NCBI GenBank assembly: GCA_002422995.1 | Contig: DIUK01000062.1 | Coordinates: forward strand, 1-12,237 | DNA length: 12,237 nt | From: Rhodocyclaceae bacterium UBA6160 | GTDB lineage: Bacteria > Pseudomonadota > Gammaproteobacteria > Burkholderiales > Rhodocyclaceae | Direction of reading: 5' to 3' | In this document: one piece after another, positions 5,503 through 12,237 of the stretch | Numbering within the stretch: the first letter of the stretch is position 1 | How the letters are laid out: each line of letters opens with the position of its first letter | Notes under the pieces: model-generated | What the model saw: the letters and a program-made list of their open reading frames with translations, nothing else | Told to the model about the DNA's origin: nothing | The model's database searches: none | Program-made: the position numbers and the translations under genes

Positions 5503-7651
5503 GGCGCTTTTCCATTAATTTACCCCATAAGTTAGCCGCTGAAGCAAACTCATTATTATCTTGAATTTGTTTTCTAAAACTTAGACCATCTGCAAAATTG
5601 TTAGCCTCAATCAAATTTACGGCACTATTTACTGAAGACACCAAGTATTCTGGTGGCCATATTTCACAAGCGCCATCCCAATCCCAAATAATCGGCATCG
5701 CCTCTGTCAACATGCCTTCTCCAATTGCCATATGAAATGATTCAAAATCTGACGGGGAGAGAATAAATCCCACCATGGTGAACCACTCATTTACATCATC
5801 ACCAGGCGGGTCGAAAATAACTTTGTGCCGTAACTTGGGAGTGCTGTTAATGCGCTTGAAGACGCCTCGGTAATAAGTCAGCTCAGCTTCGCGCTTAAGC
5901 AGCCACCCATAGTCAAGGGGATGCTTACCCTTGACTCTGAGACAGTAGCGGTTATCGGTCTCCAGCAGCGCCTCCAGCAGGTCAATAGCGCGATCCAAGC
6001 GCTTTCGCGCCGGGGCGACACCAATAATGCCCAAGGTGTAGCGTGCTTCGGCGGCTTTTTTCTTGGGAGTGAACTTGCTATCGTCCAGCAAGTTGGGAAT
6101 CACCGAGGTTTTTTCGTAGGGGAACCCAAAAGTTTTCTGACCCTCACGGCGAATAAATTCGCTGACGTAGCTGATATGGTCAATGTTGTCCCAATTGGCG
6201 TCAGCCACATAGGTCTGCTCCCGCTCCTGCAGGTGAAAGCGGGCAACCAGGCGCTGGTGAGGCTTCTTATGGTGTGAGTACCACTTCAGGTTGCCAAGGC
6301 ACCATTCGCAAAAGATGACATCGGCCTGCTCTAGTAAAGATCGGCTTTGTGCCTCATCGTGTTTGTTGTGCCCCGCCCACTGGTCAATCAGGAATTCAAA
6401 TTGCCCAGTGGCCTCCAGCTTCTTCTGAAGTAGCGTAAAGAATTTAAGGTCGTGGCCCGCGACCAGCAGGCGAGTCTTGCGTTTGGCTTGCTGTGACTTT
6501 GGTTCGTCGGCCAACCACCGCCTAATTTGTGCCACGCGGGCAGAGAAGGTGTGCCTTTGTGCAAGGACTTTTAATGTGTCAGCTGCTTTTTGAGCTATCT
6601 CAGGTTGTCGTAGTGCGCGGGCAAGCTGTTCAGAAAATTCTTGAGCATTGTTAGCAAACAGCGGATAGTCGCTTCCCAATAGTTGTTCATGCAGCGCATT
6701 GCGGTTAAGGATGGCCGAGCATCCGGCGCCACCGTACTCCAGAATTTTGGTGGAATATTCGACGGTATCGTTCATGCTCTCGGCCCGCCAGGATAGTCCA
6801 ACACGGGCCTGCTGCAACTGTTGCTGCACGACGTCGCGGGACTGACCGCCTAGCCATAACAAACCAGCGGTGTTTTCCAGGACGTGGCGCATGCGCTGCT
6901 GGTAATCAGGGTGTGCTGGCTCGTTGTGAATTTTGTCGCCAATCATGACCAGTTCGCTGTCAGGCAGCTGCCGACGGATATCAGGCCAAATTTCGGCCAT
7001 CTCCAGGGTCATCCAGTCGCGAGTGAATTTGCCGGCATAAATGGCTCGCTTTGGGCGCTGGGCAATGGGTGTCAATTCACTGGCTAGGTCCGGGATGACT
7101 GGTGTGTAAAGTGTGAATTTTGCCGCCGGCACATCAGGTGCCAACTCCCGCCACAAATTTATGAAGCCTTGGGTTTGGCACAATAAACGTTTACACCCGC
7201 GCGCGAGGTCTTGCATCTGTTGCCGCTGTGCGTCGGTATATTGCGCGAGCGTTTGCGGAATGTCTGTGAGGTATAGCCATGTTCTGCTGAGAACACCAGG
7301 GTGATCCAACAAAGCTGTTGCAATTTCCAAACCACGGACGATGATCAAGTCGTAGGCACTGAGGGCATCCAGTTTGACAGCGAGTTTTGCCATCATTGGC
7401 AGCGTTAACCTGCGTGTGGTCTTGCCTTCCCAATGGGCTTTGTCCGTGCCATCAATGACAGTGATGTGTTTGGCCTGTTTCAGAGGGGCAAACAGTTCAT
7501 CACGCTCCGGCTTACTTTTTGCGATGAAGTCAACTTGAGCACTACCAGTAGCAGCGGTTGCCAACGTGATAGTTTGCGCCCAGATGGATGATCCGTCGAT
7601 AAAGTTAAGGTCAGGGTTGGCACAGATCAGTACACGATTGGCGGTGGTCAT
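5489..7651 (-). CDS. Tandem GT-B glycosyltransferase (two GT4-like modules)
   Basis: A 720-residue protein with two GT-B modules. Module 1 (~5-380) has AGKFTRDWMTLE (206-217), the VMIGDK strand and the donor-binding stretch STKILEYGGAGCSAILNR. Module 2 (~393-715) has YVSEFIRR, the GVAPARKRLDRAIDLLEAL segment (544-562) and a classical GT4 EX7E motif at E637-E645 within FESFHMAIGEGM. It probably adds two sugars in sequence, or uses one active module and one structural module (inference). The ATG at 7651 overlaps the preceding TGA (ATGA), implying translational coupling, and its 3' end overlaps the methyltransferase gene by 14 nt. Codons up to about residue 610 are GC-rich, while the last ~110 codons are AT-rich like the genes that follow, pointing to a recombination junction inside the gene. 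Confidence 0.87.
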   Translation of the reverse strand: MTTANRVLICANPDLNFIDGSSIWAQTITLATAATGSAQVDFIAKSKPERDELFAPLKQAKHITVIDGTDKAHWEGKTTRRLTLPMMAKLAVKLDALSAYDLIIVRGLEIATALLDHPGVLSRTWLYLTDIPQTLAQYTDAQRQQMQDLARGCKRLLCQTQGFINLWRELAPDVPAAKFTLYTPVIPDLASELTPIAQRPKRAIYAGKFTRDWMTLEMAEIWPDIRRQLPDSELVMIGDKIHNEPAHPDYQQRMRHVLENTAGLLWLGGQSRDVVQQQLQQARVGLSWRAESMNDTVEYSTKILEYGGAGCSAILNRNALHEQLLGSDYPLFANNAQEFSEQLARALRQPEIAQKAADTLKVLAQRHTFSARVAQIRRWLADEPKSQQAKRKTRLLVAGHDLKFFTLLQKKLEATGQFEFLIDQWAGHNKHDEAQSRSLLEQADVIFCEWCLGNLKWYSHHKKPHQRLVARFHLQEREQTYVADANWDNIDHISYVSEFIRREGQKTFGFPYEKTSVIPNLLDDSKFTPKKKAAEARYTLGIIGVAPARKRLDRAIDLLEALLETDNRYCLRVKGKHPLDYGWLLKREAELTYYRGVFKRINSTPKLRHKVIFDPPGDDVNEWFTMVGFILSPSDFESFHMAIGEGMLTEAMPIIWDWDGACEIWPPEYLVSSVNSAVNLIEANNFADGLSFRKQIQDNNEFASAANLWGKLMEKRHDQI

Positions 7652-9900
7652 GATTGATCTTTCAAGACAACTGGGCTGGTGTTAGCCGTGGAAAATTCTG
7701 CGCTGTCAATAACAAAAAGTCGTTTTGATTGAACATGTTGCCCTACATCTTCATGGCGCCAGGTGTCGATGAACTGTTGTGAATTCCATAGGGTGCATTC
7801 CAATGCCGTTGGTTGATCGAATGCGAACATATCTACAGTCAATGACTTGGCCCAACCTTGTGCCTGTGGTTGATAGGCCATCGCATTGGACAGGTCGCGA
7901 AGGTAGTTTGGCCCATAGTTTGATCCGGCCGCGAGCCAGCCTATTGCGCTGGAGTCGGCTGCATCAGTAATCAGTTGCGCACTGGCAAGATAGCCGGCAT
8001 TGACCAGTTGCACGTTTGGCGGGGGCACAGCGCTTTGCTGCCCGGCAGTACCACTGCACTCAACCAGTAACTTCCATTTGGGGTAGCAAAAGGTGGCGGC
8101 TGAATGCAGTAATGCTTGCAGTTCTGTAGCGCTACGGGCTTTGGCCACCAGTAATACCTGCGGATCGACGGGCAAGCGATTTTCCAGGCCAATGCGCTCA
8201 AACATTTCGTTGAGGCGGTGTGCGTAGGTGTGCCGCGCAAACACCTCACGAATGCCCGCCAAACTGCGGCGACGCCATTCCACATCGTCTGTCATCAGCG
8301 TGCGAATGGCTTCGTCTGCCTCTTTTGCGCTGTTGACCAACCAGACGGCCTTGCTGTCAAAGAGTTCATCAATGCCACGGGCATAGGTGCTGACGACCGG
8401 GGTGCCACAGGCCAACAACTCGAACACGCGGCGGGAGAACATTGTGGGCGAATCGGTAACCGAGTTGACGTTTAAGAAGACGCGGTAACGGCTGTATTCG
8501 TCACAGAGTTCTTTGTAGGGCAAGCTGCCTTTGATGCCCTGCTGGTATTCATCTGGAAAGACAAAGTTGCCGGTACCAAAGTTGCGGTCATAAATATCCA
8601 TACCATAGCGGTTACCCGCATCCAAGAGCCACCGCATGGCTTGGCCGCGTAACTCATGGCGGTTGCCGTACCAACTGCCGGCAAAGCAGGATCGGGGCTT
8701 ACGACCGGCTAAGGGCGCAGGTTTGTGCAGGGATGGTTGGGCTGCGAAAGGTAGGGCGTGGGCATTGGCGTTGCCGGTCTTTTCCCGGTACGAGCTGCAC
8801 ATGCTGGCATCAGTGGTGAAGATGTGATCCACCAGCTTGGCGCTGCACATGAATTTTTCGTGATGCACGGGGTCTTCTTTGTTCCAGAAAACTGTTGGGA
8901 TACCTTTTGTTTTGGCGTATTCACAGATGTGAGCAACTTCCGGGCCGGGCTTGTTGCCATAGTCCGCCACGCGGTACTGCCAACTGCCAAAGTTGCCTTT
9001 CCAGGCACTTTCGATAAAGAACAGCGTGGGCTTGTACTTTTCTGCCAGTGCGTACCAGTTGTCTGGGCGGGGTTGAATGAGGTTGAGGTCTTCTTCAAAA
9101 CAGCCTGTAGTGAACTCATCCATGATGCCGATGACGTAGGGTTTACCGTTAGGCGGGTATTCCGGCCAGCCCAAAATGCTTAGTTCGGCAGCCTGTGCAC
9201 TGGGTGGTACAAAAGCCATCTGAGCTTTGGCGCTTATCTTTGCTTCAATCGACAGGTGGTCGAGCACAATTCGATCATTTGCTGTTGCATGAAATCGGCA
9301 AAACCCAACCCTGATACTAGCTACACAAAGGGGTACCTTGAAGGAATGCAGTTCAGACACCTGTCCGTTGGTGCACGACAAATACTTGTAGTAGCCCTTG
9401 AGTTGCGAGGACTTGCTGAGTGTGCCGCATGGAATACCCAGCTCTTTCCCACTGTCATCAAAAGCGGTAATAACCATCACCGCGCTGCGATTTTTTTGCT
9501 CCTTTTTTGTCTGATATATCACTGCGGCTTTTATCGCAAGATCGTCACCTGACTTCACATTGAATTCGCGCCAAGTCAGCGTGTCTCGGAGTTCAAGCGG
9601 TTGTGCACCTGACGTAATGGCTACAGGCAGCTGCTGGACCTGACCATTGCTAGGATGGATTTCTGGGTTTTGCGTCCCAGTTGCCGATTCGACCAACTGT
9701 CTGGCTTGTTTGTGTACTAAGAAGCCTGAAGGGTCTGAGCGCACGGATAAGCGCCGTTCACACAGCGTTATATTTGCTTCAAAGCATGCGGCACCCAAGC
9801 GCTCCGCCAATTCACGGTAGATAAACAGCGCTGATTGGTATTCGCCGCGCTGAAACGCTGACAAGGCATCCCGCACAGTTGATTTTTTAGACGACATCAC
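7648..9900 (-). CDS. CgeB-type multi-domain glycosyltransferase
   Basis: A 750-residue cytoplasmic protein with no signal peptide or membrane segment. Residues ~8-50 look like a TPR-like helical hairpin (RDALSAFQRGEYQSALFIYRELAE). Residues ~92-220 look like a beta-sandwich, possibly carbohydrate-binding. Residues ~255-570 are a GT-B glycosyltransferase of the CgeB/DUF3880 type: VIGIMDEFTTGCF, then FWNKEDPVHHEKF, CFAGSWYGNRHELRG and the donor-site motif RRVFELLACGTPVVST (481-496). Residues ~580-740 resemble a family-2 (GT-A) domain, including NYGPNYLRDL, but without its usual acidic cluster. The start is GTG (9900), with AGGAG at 9912-9908 and a 7-nt spacer; the next codon is ATG (9897), 10 nt from the same site, and could be used instead. 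Its stop overlaps the next gene's ATG. Acceptor and sugar cannot be predicted. Confidence 0.87.
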   Translation of the reverse strand: MMSSKKSTVRDALSAFQRGEYQSALFIYRELAERLGAACFEANITLCERRLSVRSDPSGFLVHKQARQLVESATGTQNPEIHPSNGQVQQLPVAITSGAQPLELRDTLTWREFNVKSGDDLAIKAAVIYQTKKEQKNRSAVMVITAFDDSGKELGIPCGTLSKSSQLKGYYKYLSCTNGQVSELHSFKVPLCVASIRVGFCRFHATANDRIVLDHLSIEAKISAKAQMAFVPPSAQAAELSILGWPEYPPNGKPYVIGIMDEFTTGCFEEDLNLIQPRPDNWYALAEKYKPTLFFIESAWKGNFGSWQYRVADYGNKPGPEVAHICEYAKTKGIPTVFWNKEDPVHHEKFMCSAKLVDHIFTTDASMCSSYREKTGNANAHALPFAAQPSLHKPAPLAGRKPRSCFAGSWYGNRHELRGQAMRWLLDAGNRYGMDIYDRNFGTGNFVFPDEYQQGIKGSLPYKELCDEYSRYRVFLNVNSVTDSPTMFSRRVFELLACGTPVVSTYARGIDELFDSKAVWLVNSAKEADEAIRTLMTDDVEWRRRSLAGIREVFARHTYAHRLNEMFERIGLENRLPVDPQVLLVAKARSATELQALLHSAATFCYPKWKLLVECSGTAGQQSAVPPPNVQLVNAGYLASAQLITDAADSSAIGWLAAGSNYGPNYLRDLSNAMAYQPQAQGWAKSLTVDMFAFDQPTALECTLWNSQQFIDTWRHEDVGQHVQSKRLFVIDSAEFSTANTSPVVLKDQS

Positions 9901-9923
9901 TCCCGATCTCCTGAGATATTTTT

Positions 9924-11186
9924 TTATGCAAACAAACCAACTGCATCGATCGCCGTGGGATGTGTTTTGATATTAGCTACCGCCTCAATGAATGGCCGAT
10001 GCTTCACCAAAACACAAACCACATCTGCAGTGGCAATACCCTCTTCCAGCGGGGTCAGTTTCAGATTGGATGTGCTGAGCTTGACAGGCAGCACTTCAAT
10101 ATTTGGCTCCACCGCCAACACCTGGCACCCCAGTTGTGCAACATGCTGCGCAATCTCCACCGCCGGGCTTTCCCGCAGATCATCAATATCCGGCTTAAAG
10201 GCCAAGCCCAAGCAGGCCACCTTGACGTCGGCCATGGTGCAGCCGGGCTTTTTCGCCAAGGTGTCGGCAATGGCGGCCTTGACCTGATTCAGCACCCATT
10301 CGGGTTTGAAGTCGTTCACCTCGCGGGCGGTTCGGATGATGCGGGCTTCATCGGGCGTCTTGTCCACAATAAACCACGGGTCCACGGCAATGCAGTGGCC
10401 ACCCACACCGGCACCGGGCTGCAAGATGTTGACGCGAGGGTGGCGGTTGGCAAGCTTGATCAATTCCCACACATTAATGTCCAGCTTGCTGCAGATCATC
10501 GACAGCTCGTTGGCAAAGGCAATGTTCACGTCGCGAAAGCTGTTTTCGGTGAGCTTGCACATTTCGGCGGTGCGGGCGTTTGAAGCGACCAGGTCGCCTT
10601 GAACAAAAGTTTTGTACAAGGCTGCGGCCATAAAGGTGGCCGTGCGGGTCATGCCGCCGATAACGCGGTCGTTTTCTACCAATTCATGCACCACGCGGCC
10701 TGGCAACACCCGCTCTGGGCAGTAGGCTATTTGGATGTCTGCGGCTTCTGCTGCTTGCTGAGGAAAGCTCAGGTCTGGCCTTTCCTGGGCCAACCACTCG
10801 GCCAGTTGCTCGGTGGTGCCAACGGGGGATGTGGACTCCAGGATGACAAGGTTACCCTTTTTTAGCACTGGGGCAATTGACCGGGCTGCTGCTTCGATGT
10901 AGCTCAGGTCTGGCTTGTGCCCATCGGTAAAGGGTGTGGGCACGGCAATCAAAAAGGCTTCTGCGGGCTCTGGCTTTGTGGTGGCGCGCAGGTAGCCGCG
11001 GCTCACGACAGACTGCACCAAGATGTCCAGCTCAGGTTCAATGATGTGGATCTTGCCTTGGTTGATGGTGTCGACGGCGTGTTGGTTAACGTCAACGCCA
11101 ATGACGTTGATTTTGCGTGACGCAAACAGGGTGGCGGTGGGCAGGCCGATGTAGCCCAGGCCGATCATGCTGATGGTGTTGAACAC
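9924..11186 (-). CDS. wecC: UDP-N-acetyl-D-mannosamine dehydrogenase
   Basis: Oxidises UDP-ManNAc to UDP-ManNAcA with two NAD+, using the product of the upstream epimerase. It is 420 residues, the same length as E. coli WecC, and collinear with it. An N-terminal Rossmann motif GLGYIGLPTA (9-18) is followed by ESTSPVGTTE (117-126), the central helix TENSFRDVNIAFANE (213-227), the catalytic-Cys motif GAGVGGHCIAVDP with Cys265, and the C-terminal UDP-binding segment GLAFKPDIDDLRES (327-340). The start is GTG at 11186-11184, supported by a Shine-Dalgarno CGGAG at 11200-11196 with a 9-nt spacer. It ends 23 nt before the next gene's start. The wecB-wecC pair commits the locus to a ManNAcA-containing glycan (inference from pathway knowledge). 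Confidence 0.96.
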   Translation of the reverse strand: MFNTISMIGLGYIGLPTATLFASRKINVIGVDVNQHAVDTINQGKIHIIEPELDILVQSVVSRGYLRATTKPEPAEAFLIAVPTPFTDGHKPDLSYIEAAARSIAPVLKKGNLVILESTSPVGTTEQLAEWLAQERPDLSFPQQAAEAADIQIAYCPERVLPGRVVHELVENDRVIGGMTRTATFMAAALYKTFVQGDLVASNARTAEMCKLTENSFRDVNIAFANELSMICSKLDINVWELIKLANRHPRVNILQPGAGVGGHCIAVDPWFIVDKTPDEARIIRTAREVNDFKPEWVLNQVKAAIADTLAKKPGCTMADVKVACLGLAFKPDIDDLRESPAVEIAQHVAQLGCQVLAVEPNIEVLPVKLSTSNLKLTPLEEGIATADVVCVLVKHRPFIEAVANIKTHPTAIDAVGLFA

Positions 11187-11236
11187 TTTTTATAACTCCG
11201 AAATTAACAAAAAAACGAGTGGAACTGAATGACGTC

Positions 11237-12237
11237 TTAAAACGGTGCAGTTTTCAAGAGGTCACGAATGCGGCCAGCCGCTTGGCCGTCACCGTAGGGG
11301 TTGTGGGCGCGGGACATGGCTTGATAGGCGTCGGCATCGTCCAGCAGGCGAGTGGTTTCGCTCACAATTCGCGCCGCGTCGGTGCCTACCAGTTTGACGG
11401 TGCCGGCATCCACGGCCTCGGGGCGCTCGGTGGTGTCACGCATGACCAGCACGGGTTTGCCCAGAGATGGGGCTTCTTCTTGCACGCCGCCAGAGTCGGT
11501 GATTAACAAGTAAGAGCGGTCCATCAGGTAGACAAAGGGCAGGTAGTCCAGGGGCTTGAGCAGGATGACGTTGGGCACGTTGGCCAAAATGCGGTTTACC
11601 GGCTCTTGCACATTGGGGTTGAGGTGCACGGGGTACACCACTTGCACGTCGCCACGGGCGGCAATGCTGGCCAGCGCTTGACAAATGTTCTCAAAGCCGG
11701 GGCCAAAGTTTTCGCGCCGGTGGCCGGTGACCAGGATGAGGCGCTTGCTGGGGTCGATAAAGCTGAACTCTTGCTCAAAGCCGCTGCGCAGGGACGCATC
11801 GGTGCGCAGGCGGCCCACCACTTCTATCAGGGCATCTATCACCGTGTTGCCGGTCACGTGGATGCTGTCTGCGGGCACGCCCTCGCGCAGCAGGTTGGCC
11901 TGGGCCATAGCGGTGGGGGCAAAGTGGATGTCGGTGGTGCAGCCGGTGATGCGGCGGTTCATTTCCTCGGGCCAGGGGGCGTATTTGTTGCCAGTGCGCA
12001 GGCCGGCTTCTACGTGGCCCACTTTGATTTTGGCGTAGTAGGCCGACAAGCTGGCCGCCAAAGTGGTGGTGGTGTCGCCATGCACCAAGATGATGTCTGG
12101 CTGCCACTGTTTGTACACGTCGCGCATGCCCAGCAGCACGTTGCAGGTGATGTCGCTCAGGTCTTGGCCGGGCTTCATCAGATTGAGGTCAAAGTCGGGC
12201 TTGAGCTGGAACAGGTCTAGCACCTGGTCGAGCATTT
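11237..12237 (-). CDS. wecB: UDP-N-acetylglucosamine 2-epimerase (non-hydrolysing), 5' end outside window
   Basis: Interconverts UDP-GlcNAc and UDP-ManNAc in the cytoplasm, the first step towards ManNAc-type sugars. The visible ~333 residues follow E. coli WecB closely: HGDTTTTLA and EAGLRTG near the start, VTGHRRENFG in the middle, HLNPNVQEPVNRIL, then SDSGG-type TDSGGVQEEAPSLGKPVLVMRD and RDTTERPEA in the UDP-binding C-terminal domain, ending in AHNPYGDGQA. The first visible Met (12235) aligns with about residue 42 of the 376-residue E. coli enzyme, so it is internal and roughly 40 codons lie beyond the right edge. The stop is TAA at 11237-11239, 50 nt before wecC, consistent with one operon. 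Identification rests on remembered family sequence; confidence is high. Confidence 0.96.
   Translation of the reverse strand, partial: MLDQVLDLFQLKPDFDLNLMKPGQDLSDITCNVLLGMRDVYKQWQPDIILVHGDTTTTLAASLSAYYAKIKVGHVEAGLRTGNKYAPWPEEMNRRITGCTTDIHFAPTAMAQANLLREGVPADSIHVTGNTVIDALIEVVGRLRTDASLRSGFEQEFSFIDPSKRLILVTGHRRENFGPGFENICQALASIAARGDVQVVYPVHLNPNVQEPVNRILANVPNVILLKPLDYLPFVYLMDRSYLLITDSGGVQEEAPSLGKPVLVMRDTTERPEAVDAGTVKLVGTDAARIVSETTRLLDDADAYQAMSRAHNPYGDGQAAGRIRDLLKTAPF

Noticed and set aside
9960..10583. Plus-strand open frame of 207 codons
   Set aside because: It is a shadow of wecC; GC-rich codons on the minus strand leave long antisense frames.
11237..11256. AAAAC/GTTTT inverted repeat at the wecB end as a terminator
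   Set aside because: The stem is only 5 bp of mostly A-T pairs, and wecC follows after 50 nt with its own ribosome site, so termination here is not supported.
11606..12220. Plus-strand open frame of 204 codons
   Set aside because: It is a shadow of wecB, low-complexity Gly/Ala/His/Val-rich sequence with no motifs.

Overview
The window is a single-direction polysaccharide-biosynthesis locus: every real gene lies on the minus strand, so transcription runs from the right edge to the left. The very WecB/WecC-like proteins, the GC-rich backbone at both ends and the tight operon packing suggest a proteobacterium, probably a betaproteobacterium of the Burkholderiales/Comamonadaceae kind. That assignment is inference from protein flavour and composition, not a search result.

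Layout in transcription order. (1) 12237-11237, wecB, cut by the window edge, and 11186-9924, wecC: together they convert UDP-GlcNAc to UDP-ManNAc and then to UDP-ManNAcA. (2) 9900-7648 and 7651-5489: two large multi-domain glycosyltransferases whose genes overlap by 4 nt. (3) 5502-4891: a small SAM methyltransferase. (4) 4861-3704: a cytoplasmic two-domain alpha/beta hydrolase with a GSSGGG nucleophile elbow. (5) 3694-2702: a secreted right-handed beta-helix protein. (6) 2700-2137: a gene-poor scar with three copies of a repeat (core cgtggtctgtcccc) and the remnant of a DUF4160 gene. (7) About 2136-1566: a decayed IS200-type insertion sequence with end hairpins and a broken transposase. (8) 1565-1: an asparagine-synthase-like amidotransferase, glutaminase domain then ATP-pyrophosphatase domain, interrupted between the domains by one in-frame TAG and running off the left edge.

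Base composition is mosaic. The ends (roughly 1-1500 and 5820-12237) are GC-rich, whereas about 2100-5820 is distinctly AT-rich. The switch falls inside the 3' end of the second glycosyltransferase gene, so the AT-rich block (end of that gene, methyltransferase, hydrolase, beta-helix protein) looks like a later replacement within the locus.

Working model (inference): the locus makes a glycan containing ManNAcA. The two glycosyltransferases assemble it, the methyltransferase and hydrolase modify it, the beta-helix protein binds or cuts it outside the cytoplasm, and the asparagine-synthase-like protein, if still functional, may amidate a uronic acid. No polymerase, flippase or ABC exporter lies in the window. 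I saw no tRNA, rRNA or CRISPR array. I found no clearly new system; the most informative observations are the amber-split amidotransferase behind an IS200 relic, the repeat-flanked DUF4160 remnant, and the composition break inside a glycosyltransferase gene.
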